Shown one piece after another: positions 12,849-25,821 of a DNA stretch of 64,000 nucleotides. Position 1 is the first letter of the stretch, and every line of letters begins with the position of its first letter. Both the position numbers and the translations under genes were made by a program. Origin of the DNA: Anaeramoeba flamelloides. Lineage: Eukaryota > Metamonada > Anaeramoebidae. The stretch lies in assembly GCA_027625915.1 (NCBI GenBank), contig JANTQA010000032.1, positions 11,424,001-11,488,000 of the forward strand, written 5' to 3'. The notes below the pieces were generated by a model. It did no database searches, was not told where the DNA came from, and saw only the letters and a list, made by a program, of their open reading frames with translations.

Positions 12849-14010
12849 TATATATATATAGAATTTACATAAATATTAGTGGTAACAAATAGTTGGTATT
12901 GTATAATATTGTTTACAATGATAATAAATAAGGTAAAAAAAAATTATAATGCAAGAAATAAAATGAATTCAGAGGTTTTATTATTCGTATAAATTGAAAA
13001 AAAAATTGATATAAATGAAATAAATTTATTTTCCGGGTTACTTTCTGGAACAGAATTTTGGACAGTTGGTGTGTGAAAAATTTTTAAATGGAGAATGCCA
13101 CGAAGAAAATATTTTAAAATTTTGCCCGGTGGCCTTGAAATACGGATTTCTTAATTTCAAAAAATTTACAATAATTATTTTAAACTTGAAAAAAATATAA
13201 TTTCTTAAAAGATAAAACAGATTTTGAAATCATTTTTTTCTTATTGTTGAACAAAAAAAACAGTCAAAATAACCAAATAATTAAAATAAAATTTCACCCA
13301 AAATACGTTTTTAAAACCAAAAAATTCTACTATTAACCGAAAGAAATACTTTTCAATTTGAAGTTATTTAGAATCAAAAATTAATAATCCAATCTTAATT
13401 ATTTCAGTGAGTTATTAACAACCCAAAAGATTAAAATTATCAATATGTTTTAATATGATTTCTTAATTTTTTAAATATTCCCCAACTATTAAAACTTATA
13501 TAAATTAATAATTCAAATACAAAAAATAATTAATATTGTCAAATAACTTATTTTTATTTCAAAAGTTCATTTTTAATAATCTGAATATTTTAAAAAGAAT
13601 ATTGACAAGTCTTCTAAATTTCAAGAAATTGAATCAATATTTGTGAATAAAATAAAAGATCAATTTTTTTAGATCTTCAAGGATTCAATATTTTGATTTA
13701 GATACTATTTTGAAATAAGGTAAAAAAAATTAAAGGTTGTTTATTCATACAGACTCTCTGAAATTATGAAAAGTGAGATTTCTTCATTAAAATAAAAATT
13801 TTTCACATTATTCATTTTCGATATTGATAATATAAAAATCCGAAAAAAAGGATTTAGATCATTTGACTGAAAAACAATTGGAAAAATGAACTCTTTTCAA
13901 AATGGCAATTCATTTCTCTAAAGTTGAAAACAAGGTTATTCTATTCAGATTTACTTGTATCCTTATTTAAATAAGTACTCTATTACCTTTGACGAAAAAC
14001 ATACTTAACT
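12849..14010. repeat. family I long repeat upstream of DPP3
   Basis: Blocks here match 31213-31890 in the same orientation and, in reverse orientation, 34350-35330 and 39320-40300. Examples are GAATGCCAC-GAA, ATCTTCAAGGATTCAA and the AAAGGTAATAGAGTA-TTATTT series. It ends about 110 bp before the DPP3 start codon, so the DPP3 promoter is short or lies in repeat sequence. No coding frame, no terminal repeats found. Confidence 0.55.
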
Positions 14011-14119
14011 GTTATATACCCATAATTTCTAAAAGGAAAAAATAGATCAATTTTTTTTTTATTTTTTTTCCCTTTTTTGATTTAAATAATCAAACAATAA
14101 AATACTCTACTCAATTCTT

Positions 14120-17100
14120 ATGAGCGATCTCCAAAAAAAAGCACAAGTTGGTATGACACCAATTTCACTTCTTGATTGCCGTGGTTCATTTAGTGAATTA
14201 ACAAACAAAGAAAAGCATTATGCACATCATTTATCACAAGCATGTTGGGCGATCATTATGGTTACACTTGAGCAAACAAGTCCCGAGTCACCAGAAATTT
14301 TTGAACTAATCTTGAGGCTTTTTGGATCTGTTGAAGACATTCAAACACTCTACAAACAAAGCGGAATTTCAAAAGAGGAATGGGACTTATTACTATGCTA
14401 TTTTTCAGTCTTTTTTCATAATTCAGGTAATTACCGAGGATTTGGGGATGCCAAAATCATCCCAAAGGTCGGGCCAGAGGTTCTTGAAAAGCTAATTGCA
14501 GTTTCGCCAAAGAAGGAGATCTTGACACCTATCTTCGAAAGAGTCCAAGAGCCAATGTTCACCATCAATGAAAAGGATCAATCACTTGGTTTCCCTTATC
14601 AAAACGTCTCTTCGTATTATTCCCCTGACATTACCAAGGAAGACATTGACGTGTCTGAGGAATTCATGAAAGAACAAAATATGTTGCCTTTGACTTCTCG
14701 TTTATGGAAAGTCGACCAAAAGCATTTAGAATACAGGTTTGCATCGATCGAAAAAAAAGAGAAGGTTACACACCAATACAAAGGTTACACCCTCGATTTT
14801 GTTTATGGCGAATTTTCAGAGCATTTAAAAAGGGTTAACAAACACCTTACAAATGCCATCCCTTATGCTTCAAACGAAACACAACAAAAAATGTTAGAGG
14901 CTTATATTGAGCACTTCAAGACAGGCGATATTGACACCTTTCATAAATCACAAAGACTTTGGGTAAAAGACAAAAACCCCAATGTAGAATTTAATTTAGG
15001 GTTTGTTTTTCTTTTTTTCTCCTTTTTTGTATTTTTTAAAATTTTTTTTTGCTTTTTATTTTTCTTTTTTTTATTTTATTTTTTATTTTTTTTTTTTTTT
15101 TTTTGACTGCTTTTTCTTTATTCATTTTTATTCGTTTGTTCTGATTGGAAAATTAAACAAAAAATAGAGTTCCACAACAAAAATCGCACATTTTTTTCAT
15201 GTATTTAAAACGATTTCAAAATACTTTAATTGCAAAATATAAAGATCAAAATTTTCATACAACTTTCCAAAAACAACAAATTTCCAAGAATTAAAACAAA
15301 TCATCTAAATTCTAAATTCTAAAAGGAAAATGAATAATTTAAGCTTCTTTTCAGAATTAAAAAATTTGAAAGGTTTCATGATTTTTAAAAATCTTTTTTA
15401 TTAAAAGCTGAATGAAAATTTTGTTCAATTTATTTTGCAACAAATAGTATTTCAGCGTCATGGTTTTAAGGAATATTTCAGACTATTGTTGTTTGTTTCG
15501 TGTATTGAAATCAATTCCCTTTTGTAGAACAGTATTAAATTGCTTTGTTTCAATAAATATGACTCATTTAAAGATAAAAAAAATTACTGAAATACAAGAA
15601 ATAAATTGAACGATCTCAAAATAAAACTCTTTCATTTTGGATTTAAAAAATTGAAAAAGATTTACAAGTCATATTTTATTTGAATCTGTTTAATACAAAA
15701 TGAAATATATTTTTAAGTGTGCGATTGTAGTTGTGTCCTTTTTAAAAAAGTGGAACCAAAAAGTTTTCCAAATTAAATTTTAAAACAGTCAACAAACTTT
15801 ACAAATTTTCAATAAGGTTATGAAATTGAAATTATCCTTGTTTAAAAAAAGTTTTCAAGATTTTTAATTGGGATCATGACTGAAAACAAAAAGTAAAATC
15901 AATTAATAGAAGAAATGAAAAGAGTTCCAAAATGATAATCCATTATTGGAATTTTTTGAATCACAAAAATTTTAAAATATGGAATCAAAATATTCAAATG
16001 ATTCTCAATGGAAACAATTTTTATCAACATTTTCAACTTGTTAAAGTTCCTTTTAAGAATAATTTTTCAAAAAACAAACAAATTATTTTAATTTGTTTCT
16101 ATTGAACCAAAAAAATAATTTTTTATTTGGTTCAAAAATTTGATTAAAAAAAAAAGTATCTTTTGCATATTTTATATTTCAAAGTAAAATAATTTTCTTA
16201 CTAAAAATAAACAGAAAAACACCAGGATTGATGAAAATTTGATTAAAACTAAAATCCCAAGAAGAAAAAGCTCAAATATTTATTTTTTTGAGAATTATCA
16301 AATTCTTTTTAATAATTTTTAAAAAACCCTATTTATTAATTATTAAAACTTTGAGAACAATGCAATTCTATTAAAAACCAAATTTAAACAAGAAATAAGT
16401 TGGGACTAATGATTCAAATAAAAAAAGAATCATTTGATTCCATAGAATCAAAAAAAGAAATTTTTGTGACTTTTTTTTTTTTTGAACAAGAATCAAAATA
16501 TTAAAAATGAAAAACAATTAATTTCTTGAAACAAATTAACTCCAACTAATAATTCATTATATTATTTTCAATATGCCCACAAAAACAATTTGTATCTCGA
16601 CGGTTATCAAAATACGATGAGTGAATTTGAAGATCTCAAAAAAAAGTCAATTGCTTTAACAAATGGTTAAGAATAGATAAACAAAAGAAAACCCACATAC
16701 CACAAGATAGTGTTAAAAAAAACTGTTAGGGTGTTTAATCCTCCATTTTGTCTTTAATTATTTATTGTTTCTTTTATCAATTGATCTAAGTTTGAATGTT
16801 CAGTAAGGTTTGCAATTAAAAATCATTTTGAACTTTTTTTCCTCAAAATATTGTGGAAAAATTAAAAAAATATTATTATTTTTTTTAGACATAAATGATA
16901 TTTCAACATTAGAACTGATTAAATATTGTTAAAACGAGAACAAAATGAAAGAAAAATGAAATTTCAAGAGGAATAAACTTAAATAGGAATAACAATAATT
17001 AAAAAGAGTTAAACGAAATGAAAAAAAAACAAAACAAGTTTTTATCAACTGACTAGGAAATAAATAAAAATTTTGAGACTTTTGTTCTTATTTAGTTTTA

Positions 17101-19895
17101 TATCAATAAAATAACATTAACTCTTAAATATTGATTTGTTTTTTTTTTTTTTTTTATTATTAATATTTATTATTATTATTATTTTGATAAATTATAGATT
17201 TATTGAAACATATAGAGATTATGTTGGTGTACGTGCAGAAGCAGAAGGTTGGGTTGCAATAAATATTAAAAGCCAAAGTAAAATGTTTGGTAAATTAGTT
17301 TCGAGTGCAGAAGAAATTTTACCTCAATTACCATGGGGACGCAAATTCAATAAACCTTTTGTAATCCCTGATTTCATTTCTATTGATGTGTTAGCATTTG
17401 GAGGAAGTGGAGTAATAATTCATTGTTTTTTTTTTTTATTACAATTTTTTATATTTTTTCATATTATTTATTTAAGGCTCTAGTCACTTATTGTGTATTT
17501 CCCATATTATCAAGCGTTATCTTACTCTCTAAAAATGATATTGTGAACGTACACTCCTTTTGGTTGAAAAAATTCAAATAACTAAAAATAAAAATGAAAA
17601 TGTGAATGGTGAGCTTCGTTAGTTGAAAACAATTTGAATAAATTTAAGTGATAATTCCATATTCTTTCATTACTTAAAATGTCTGGAACCAAAACAAAAA
17701 ATCAGAGGATCTCAAAGACAAAAATTCAAATAACAAAAAAAAATTACACATGATCTTACTTAACAAAAATTCAACTTTAGAAAAAAAAAAAAAATAATCT
17801 TTTACATATTTTATATTTCAAAAATATTGAAATTTCTTCAATTTGGGGTAAATCGTTTTTTTTTATCTGTAGAAAATCAATTTAATTTAATTCAATTTGT
17901 AGTTGTTTGATAATTCTTTTATATTTACAAAGTAATATATTTGTTAGATTTCTTTCTGTTAAAATATACCCATTTCAAAAATTGTGACTGATCTGAAAAA
18001 ATAAAATTATTCTTTGGTATTCAAGAACAACTAATTATTAAATCTTATCAGTTGGTAAAAAAATTTAAACACGATTTTCAAATGGTTATAAACAATCTAA
18101 AAACCTGATATTAACAAAAATTAAATAAAAATAAAATAAAAAACTAAAAAAAGTGTGAATCAAAATTTTTGAAATGAAAATTACTGATTTTTTTATTACT
18201 GAACTCACACTGAAAAAAAGGTATTAACAAGTGGATTTTATGCTAAAAATTAAATTCATTTTAAAAGAAATTACAAAGCCTCAATTTTCTTAATGATTAT
18301 TTGTCTTTCTTGAAGATCTTTTTTTTTTCCCACATGATCTTTTTTATCAAAAAAAAAAGCAAAAGAAAAAAAAAAAGAAAAAGAATAACAAAAGTAAAAA
18401 AAATTTAAAAAAGCAAAACTAAAATTTGCCAAATTCGAAAAAATGATTCTGATCTAAAAATTTGAAAATTTATTTTGATTAAAATCTTGAATAAAATTTA
18501 CAAAAATACTTTGTACTTACATTATAAACGTGAGACAACATTGTTGAAAAATAGTTTAGATCTCAAATAGCACCGAAGAGCAACACTTCGAAACTGACAT
18601 ACACTTGTACACAAAATAATAATTTACATCTATTTAATTTGAATTTGAGTATCTCTACTATGTTCTTTTTTCTAAAAATGTCCAGTTTTTTCATTATTGA
18701 TTTTTATTGAAATCTATATCATCCAGCCCATAGTTCGATTTGCTTTTAATGGGTATTAAAGAAGCTGATAAAAATTACTAAAAATTTTTTTTTGATTTTA
18801 AAATTGTTTTTTCACTGCAATGACTAGATCCTTAAGGTTTACAAACGCTTAAATTTGAAAATGATAAACATAAATATCTTTCTAAAACATATAATGGCTT
18901 ATTTTGATTCTAATATTTCTTACTATATTCTATTTTTTTTTCTTTTACATTCTGAAAAGGTGCCATTAGGAATTAACATTCCAAATATCCCATTTAATGA
19001 TGAAGGATTTAAAAATTTAAATTTACAGAATAGTCTTTTAGCAAGGTTTCCAAAAGAAGATATCCCATACTTGGTAAAAGAAGATATGGAAGTTATTAAA
19101 AAGCATTTTATCAAAGCATATCAAATTCAAGTAGGTTATCATGAATTGTTAGGACACGGAAGCGGAATTCTTTTAAAAGAAGAAGATGAAAAAAAAAACT
19201 TTGAGGAAAATTTAATCAACCCAATTACAAATAAAAAAGTTGAATCATGGTATAAAAAAGGAGAAAGTTATGATAATGTTTTTGGATCGTTTGCATCAAG
19301 TATGGAAGAGTGTCGAGCTGAAGCTGTCGGGTTATACTTATCTGGCATTGAAGATGGTAAATATAATAAAATCTTTGGTGTTGAAGATGAAGACATGGAA
19401 GATACCATTTACAGTAACTGGTTGATCTTACTTCGAGGGTCTGTTCTAGGTACGATGTATTATTTCCCACAAGACAAAATGTGGAAGCAAGCTCATTGCC
19501 GTGCACGATTTGTAATCTTATATGAACTAATGAAAGTAGGAGTAGTAGAAGTAACAATGAACTCTGAAGAAAATGATTTTATTGTCAAATTAAATAGAGA
19601 CCTGATCAAAACCAAAGGTATGCAATGTATGTCAGAAATCTTATTGAAAATGGGCATTTATAAGGCAACTGCTAACGTTGAATTGGCAAAAAAATGGTTT
19701 GATGAAAATTCAATCCTCGACGAAAAAATGACCAAAATTAGACAAATTGTTATCAACAAAAAAAAACCTAGAAAGGTGATGTTACAAATAAACACTTTTG
19801 AAAAGGATGATGAAATTATTATCAAGGATTATGAAGAAAATGGTGAAGGAATGATTAAAAGTTTTGTTGAAAGATTCCCAGATTTATATAATTAA
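14120..19895 (+). CDS. DPP3: dipeptidyl peptidase III, zinc metallopeptidase M49 (three exons)
   Basis: Cytosolic exopeptidase that removes dipeptides from the N-termini of short peptides. Exons 14120-15000, 17198-17411 and 18960-19895 join in frame to 676 residues (human DPP3 is 737). Each junction falls where family alignment demands: NLG/FIETYRDY at the first, GGSG/VPLGINIPN at the second. The zinc site HELLGH (H426, E427, H431) and the second motif EECRAE (481-486, third ligand E482) are intact, with the GHGSG and QAHCRARFVIL regions recognisable. The enzyme therefore looks active. Introns are 2.2 and 1.5 kb. The ATG at 14120 is the first in the frame and follows an A+T-rich leader. The C-terminus ends at RSFVERFPDLYN-like sequence, shorter than the human tail. 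Confidence 0.95.
15001..17197. other. DPP3 intron 1
   Basis: GTTTGT donor directly after the exon codons and ATTATAG acceptor. Contains a single family J end (about 15395-15440) and A+T-rich sequence. A block near 16540-16760 resembles 62985-63260 (CATTATATTATTTTCAAT, then ACACAGCAAAAGATAGT-like and GTTTCTTTTAT), an otherwise unnamed dispersed repeat. No gene in it. Confidence 0.5.
17412..18959. other. DPP3 intron 2
   Basis: Donor GTAATAAT, acceptor GAAAAG. No gene recognised. Some sequence near 18230-18500 resembles the interior of the G/A-like element in RIO1 intron 1 (5275-5590). A stretch at about 18828-18850 (CCTTAAGGTTTACAAACG) matches the terminus of family M. Confidence 0.45.
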
Positions 19896-20891
19896 TTTAT
19901 ATATATATATATATTTTTTTTAAAAATTAGCGATCAACTAAATACTTATATTTTATATTATATTATGTATGTATACAAGCATGTGTGTATATGTATTTCT
20001 TCATTTCCATTATACTTTATTTAAAAAAATAAGACCAACTTTAATTTACTTCTTACTCATTTATTTCTTTGCTTTTTTCTTTTGGATATTTACTTTTTCA
20101 TGGAAAAATAATAGAATAACTCTTCATATATTTACCAAAAATGATTTCAAATAAAAGTTCACAAAATACTTTTAAATATTTTTATTTATTTTTATCTAAT
20201 TATTGGAAACATGTGAAAAAATTACTTTTGAATTTTTTTTTATTTTTATCCAATTCAAACTTTTTACAATTTCTTTCAACAAATTTCTGATTTTTTTTGA
20301 AAATTACGCTAATTAACCAAGACTCAAATAATATTTACTTGATCTTGGTGTTCAATAGTATATTTTTCTTTTTTGAGTTGTATCATTGAGCTTTTTTATT
20401 TTCGAAATTGTCCCTTTTTTTTTTTTTTTTCTTCTTGAAAATTAACCATTAGACAAAATTTTTGATATAGTTAAAACATTTTAAAGGAATTACAATAATA
20501 CAATTTTATTCAGATTCTGAATAATTTTGATTTTTAGAAAATTTGAAAATAATTTTTTCATCTTTTATTTTTTTATGTTTTTTATTTCATTTTTTGAATA
20601 AATTTGTCTGTTTTGTTTGATCAAAAATTTTTTTGAAATGATTGATCTGAGGTTAAAGTTATTTTTTAATTTTGATTTATTAATTCTGTAAGATAGAATA
20701 ATATTAAAATTCTCTCAAACTGAGAAAAGAAAGAAAAAAAAATATTCACAACAACATAAAATAAGAAAAAGAATAGCAAAGAATATTTTTCAATTCAAAA
20801 ATTTTGAATTGAAAAAAATAAATTCACACAAAACAATTCAACGCATTGAAAAATACACAATTTTTTATTTTGTTTGTGAATTATTTTCTTT
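19896..20891. other. intergenic after DPP3, with family K repeat
   Basis: A short TA repeat follows the DPP3 stop codon. Sequence at about 20455-20720 is a second copy of family K (compare 8615). The 61-codon frame at 19969-20154 is Phe/Tyr-rich and without homology, so it is not called. Confidence 0.45.
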
Positions 20892-21654
20892 TTAAGGGAT
20901 TAGCCGTGTCATAGATTTCTCTACAATCAAAGTATTTTGTAATTCGATGTAAATGATATTAGTGCACAATGGCTCAAATTACACTAAAAAATCTATTTTG
21001 AATTTTATTGAACAATAAATTATTACATTTTTTACTAATGATCACTATTCAAAATTTGTTATTTTGAATTTTTGATTTTTAATTCCGTTTCCAAATCTAA
21101 AAATAGAAACTCAAAATAATAGAATTCAAGTAGTTAATAATTCATATTTAGAACATCCAAAAGTAACTATTTTTTTCAATTTTTCTAATTTCAAAATTTA
21201 ACTCAATAACCAATAAAATAAAAACCCAAAGACTGATTATTTTTGTTTCCTTTTGATCAAGCTAACTCGTTAAATCAAAATAATTCCAATATTACAGAAA
21301 TACTGTGTCAAAAAAATCTATTGAATTAATTATTTAATTTTTGAAAAAAAAATTTGTATTTTTTAGTGACTAATCTACTTTTCACCACATATTTAAGAAA
21401 ATATTTTGCAACTTTGTCGTCTGAATATTGATAATTCAAAATTTAAATTTGTCTTGTAAATCCATATTTTTTTCTGAAATTGTTGAGTTTTTTTACTAAT
21501 GCAATAATCATTTTTAATTGATGAGATAAAAAAATATTATAACTTGGCTAATCGATTTTTAGAGGCATTTGAACCATGTAGCATCAATATAGTTATTCCC
21601 AATAATAACATACTTTGATGTTATGCCTCTCCTAGCTAGACGCTAACCCCTTAA
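20892..21654. mobile_element. family C TIR element, copy 2
   Basis: 763 bp. Ends TTAAGGGATTAGCCG and CGCTAACCCCTTAA form an inverted pair. It represents the uninterrupted state: the site where other copies carry an insert reads continuously here (CAATAAATTATTACATTTTTTACTAATG, read in two parts near 21014-21043). Confidence 0.8.
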
Positions 21655-22173
21655 GAATATAATTGATGTATTATTTTTTTTTTTGAACGCCACTAATTAT
21701 ATCACTCAGATTGTCAAAACTCAATTTACAATTAAATTTGGCTTTATTTACCGAGAAACTCAATAAAAAATCCTAGATTGTATCTAACTATTTTATTGAT
21801 CAATAATTGTTTGACACATTTAAACAAATATTCTATTATATTTTATCATATTCCATTTCACATTTTGTGACCGGTCATTTTTTTTATTTTGATTTATTAT
21901 TTTTTATTTTTATCTTTTGTGAATGTTGGAAGATATAAACTATTTTTCAGTCAAAGAGCCAATGGTCCTAAATTAGTATTTCTCCAAGGATTTATTTAAT
22001 AATATTTTTATTTACAAACATTGAATTTTGATGTATCAAAGATTTCATAGATTTATTGATTGTTAAGGATTAAGTGTTAAATCACTTTGTGTGTAAAAGA
22101 GAGAATTTTGAAGTCAATATATTGGTTACTTCCAATTCAAAGAGTGGGACAATACCACCCTTAGAATTTTTTT
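21655..22173. repeat. family K fragment fused to a family A end
   Basis: From about 21860 to 22160 the sequence follows family K. At 21938-21960 it includes an isolated family A terminus (ATAAACTATTTTTCAGTCAAA) that runs straight into K sequence. Either A inserted and was deleted to a stub, or K carries an A-like end. Confidence 0.4.
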
Positions 22174-22545
22174 TAGGGCCAATTCATTACTGTAAAAAAT
22201 AATATTTACAAATATAAAAAAATTATTAACAATTTTTATGTGTACTTAATACCTATTAAAAAACTATCTAAATCCATTGATGTTTCATCAATCTCCAAAA
22301 ACCAACAATCACAAATAAAGGAAATTTTTAGAAAACATATATCATATATCTACACTCGATCACCGATTTGTTTACTGAGAATATATAAATTGATTAAAAA
22401 CTATGTTAGTTTCGAAAGCGTCATTCTTAGATGCTTTTTAATCTATGAGAAGATTTTTTTGACATTTTTTATATTTCCTCAGTGAGTTATTTTTTTCTCA
22501 AGAATGTTACGAAACACTTACTCTGTCAACTTTCGAGTTCTATCA
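22174..22545 (+). pseudogene. cyclin-box-like gene relic, truncated
   Basis: An open frame of about 100 codons follows a good acceptor-like TTTTTTTTAG and continues, after one in-frame TGA at 22483-22485, through a further stretch with YSVNFRVLS. The segment HISYIYTRSPICLLRIYKL followed by a VILRCFLIYEKI helix resembles the first helices of PHO80-type cyclin boxes (F..S..P.I.L..RI.KY, then LIYLDR-like). It stops at an A-run near 22540 without the rest of the box. No start codon or neighbouring exons were found. Called as a relic; it could also be a real internal exon of an unfinished model. The homology is read by eye and is weak. Confidence 0.35.
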
Positions 22546-24191
22546 AAAAAAAAAAAAAACATGTTAAATCAAATAAAATTTATTTTATACTGAAAGAAAA
22601 CAATTTGATTCAAATTGAAGAAAATCAACCCTTTGGATATATAAAATAAGAAACAATTGGATTTTTTTTTAAAATTTAATTTTTTAGATATTGAGAATCC
22701 TATGAAATTTTTTTTTGTATATTTAAATTTTTTCATAAGATCCTCTGCAAAATGTTGTTTTTTGTTCGTTGAATTTTGTCAATCAGTAGAAGTACAATTC
22801 CACAAAACCCCATTTTAGTTTCAAGCCACACTAAAGTATGGGGAAAATTCACAATAAGTGACTAAAGCCATAAACTTGTTTGAATTTTCTAAAAAATATG
22901 AATTGGAATTTATTTGAAAATTTCACTATTTACATAAATTCAAATAAAACTATTTATCGAGCCACAATTTTTTATTTTTTAAATTGATCCTTCATAATAA
23001 ACCAATTTATTTAATTTTAAGATATTATATCGATGAATAAAAACAAAGTTTCTTATGAGGATTTTATAGAATAAGTTTTATGGTGTGAAAATTTGGTGCT
23101 TTATTATTTTCTTTTTGACCATAAATATTTTTTTTTCTCAAGGATTTATAATCTTGATAAAAAATCTCAAACCGAATGGGGAAACATTATAACTTTAACT
23201 TCTGATTTAAAAATCTTTTGGATCACTTATCATATTATGGTTTTTTATTGAATTTGTTCATACATCGTTTTTCTCCAAAAAAGTGTTTATATTATTTGAT
23301 TTTTTTGGGAATTTTTTGATGAACATATTTTGAAAGACACACAATGGGTAACGATTCAATCAGTATTTATATTTCCCTTAATTTTATATTACTACTAAGG
23401 AATTATTATACTACTTGGAAAGACAATATTCTTTGAAATATTAAAAAAGACTAATACCCACTTTTTTGTAAATACATTAGAAGGAGATCTGAATTGATTT
23501 TTTGATTAATAATAAAAGAAGGAATTGTTCTTTGAAATTAATTTGTTTAACCTTTTCATTGAAATTACTTTTCATTTTCAGGTTTCTGTGATTTCTATAA
23601 TTTCTGTGATTCTCTTCATTTTTCTGATTAAAAAAAACATGTTGAACTTTTTTTCCTGAACTGCTAAATGGGAAAAAATTTTCACTTTTAGAAATTTTTG
23701 TTATTTGATTTACTTACTTTGAATTTTTATTCCAAGAAATCAATTGTACTTTAGTTAGGACAATTTTCATCCTACACAATTTTCATATAGTGTTATTAAA
23801 GATTAATTCTCTTTTGGTTTTTAAGCCAGAACAATATCCGTCAGTCGTAACAGAACTAATAAAAAAAAAAAAAGAAGATCAGAAAGATGAACAGTTTTTC
23901 CATTTTATTCTCCAAATACTAGTAATTATAAATGAAGAAGATTTGTTTCTCCAAATTTTTTAATAGTCTTTAGATTTAAAAGTAAATTAAGACGTGTGAA
24001 GTTTGAGTTTGAATATTTTTGAAGAGATTGAAAATTTTTGAAAAAACACAAAAGAAAAAAGGTGTTGTTTTTGATTTGTTTTTGAAAAAAATTCCTTTTT
24101 TTAAAAAGGTTTTAAAGATTAGGTGTTAAGAGATTGCTTCAAATGGTTGCAAAAGATAAAAATCTTTTTTCCAAATAATTAGTTTAAAAGA
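22546..24191. other. intergenic, no gene supported
   Basis: Contains a CAGGTTTCTGTGATTTCT-type stretch (23577-23620) related to the 9-bp repeat array at 43270 and to 63287, and scattered family G end motifs near 23665 and 23895-23935. Nothing coding was recognised. Confidence 0.4.
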
Positions 24192-24578
24192 TTAATTTTC
24201 TTTTTCTTTTTCTTCATCTTCCTCACTTTCTTCTTCTTCTTTTTCTTTTTCTTTTTCATTTTCATTTTCATTTTCATTTTCATTTTCTTCTTTTTCTTTT
24301 TCGTTTTCGTCACTTTCATCCTCGTTGTCACCATATTTTGAGATCTTTGATTTTAGATTTTTGATTTCTTTTTTGAGTGCTTTAACTTTTTGTTGAAGAT
24401 CTTTGTTTTCTTTTGTTAATTTTTCATGACTTTTTGCCCCAAGCTCTTGCATTAAAAATTCAAGCGGCTTTTCAGGTCTTTCAGGCTCTTCATAAAGGCT
24501 TGTCAGAATTCTTGTTAGAGTATCAATTAAACCATTTGATTCAATGGTTTGACGAAATTCTTCTTTTCTTGTGCTCAT
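24192..24578 (-). CDS. MYCBP: MYCBP/AMY-1 homologue
   Basis: Small helical coiled-coil protein. In animals MYCBP binds the N-terminus of c-MYC and A-kinase anchoring proteins; homologues also occur in organisms without MYC, often linked to cilia, so the role here is open. Residues 5-50 align well with human MYCBP: KEEFRQTIESNGLIDTLTR, then TSLYEEPERPEKPLEFL and the LGA turn (human: REQFRRYLEKSGVLDTLTK, LYEEPEKP, LGA). Residues 53-82 form a heptad-like coiled coil. Residues 84-128 are an acidic E/N/K tail absent from the human protein (103 aa). I chose the ATG at 24578, giving 128 residues, because the 28 in-frame residues upstream are hydrophobic and unlike the family. No intron. Confidence 0.85.
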   Translation of the reverse strand: MSTRKEEFRQTIESNGLIDTLTRILTSLYEEPERPEKPLEFLMQELGAKSHEKLTKENKDLQQKVKALKKEIKNLKSKISKYGDNEDESDENEKEKEENENENENENEKEKEKEEEESEEDEEKEKEN

Positions 24579-25304
24579 AAGAATTAAATACAAAAAATGA
24601 AATACAAAAAATGATTTACACTTACTTTCACACACGATAAAAAATCCCATAACTTTTATCAAGTATTCAGCCTTTTCAAACTTGCAAACACTTTCAGATA
24701 ATTTATAAACCTTTCAAATCCTTTTCAACGCTTTTAAAGGCGAAATATTTTATATAAGTGAAAATCTTTTTAAAAGTCAGGAGATCTTTTGTAGTGCAAA
24801 AAGAAAACTTTCAAATCAGAAAAATAAATCAATTTTATCTTATTTGGAGATTATATAGGTGTTTCAGACAGCTCCTTATCCAATTGTTGAAGGTTGTTTC
24901 TGATTACTGGTATTCAAAAATCGGTTTGAAAAACACAAAAAAATTTTAAGAAATATTTCTGAATACTGGGAAAAAAGAAGGGTTGGGGTTAATAAAATAG
25001 AAGAAAGAAAAAAAATGTTCTGAAACACTCTCAAAAGGTTTTAGATCTTTTTTCTAGTTTTCTATTTTCTTTAATTGTTAGAAGATATCAGAAATTATCA
25101 TTTGTTAGATTATAAATATAAAAACTAAAACCTAAAGAAAAAAGTACATAAAATAAGGCAAATTTTTCAAAATATCAATAATTTTGAGTTCAATTAAGAT
25201 CTCTTAAGATTCTTTTCTACTTTCTTTCTTTTTTTTTTTTTCTCAAACAATTTCTTACTAATTAACAAAATCCCAAAGTAATAAAATTTTGAATTAATTT
25301 CAAT
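24579..25304. other. upstream region of MYCBP
   Basis: The MYCBP promoter should lie here. A 63-codon plus-strand frame at 24758-24949 is not convincing. No repeat end except a weak GATTACTGGTATTCAAAAA match to family G near 24900. Confidence 0.35.
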
Positions 25305-25529
25305 CTAGATAAAGTACCAACTAAACATATTGTATGGATAATTCAATTCATTTGTATTTAATTTAAATCGTCTTACTTGATTTTGGTTTAGAACTATCCC
25401 AGTTAGATATATTTGATTGCTCTTCATGGAAGATCTAATAATAACATGATCAATATGCTTTAGATCCAAATTGAACATGTTCAAAAACTCTTCTAATGAT
25501 TTTTTTAACGATTTTCCCAACCCCAAATA
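25305..25529 (-). other. possible terminal exon of an unrecognised gene
   Basis: A frame of about 74 codons ending in TAG runs down from an acceptor-like TTTATTTAAAG at about 25530. Its composition is protein-like (SLEEFLNMFNLDLKHIDHVI, then IYLTGIVLNQNQVRRFKL) rather than the Phe/Lys/Asn noise of the surroundings. No upstream exon or domain was recognised on the minus strand, so it may be a fragment. Confidence 0.3.
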
Positions 25530-25782
25530 CTTTAAATAAAAAAATAGAAAAAAATGTCAGTTAGAAAAAGTAAAAAGTTTTTTTAAAAAAAGCTTAGTAT
25601 TTTAAAAATATGAAAAAGAATAAATCAGAAGCTTGAAAAAAGAAATTTTAATTTTTGAAATGTGCATTATAAATTTTTTATATATAAACTTCAGATGAAA
25701 AAATTGCAAAAAGAGAATATTTTTCTTCATAAAATACAGTTAATATTACTTTTAAAGTATAAAACCCCAGATAAATTTAGTT

Positions 25783-25821
<39 letters not shown>

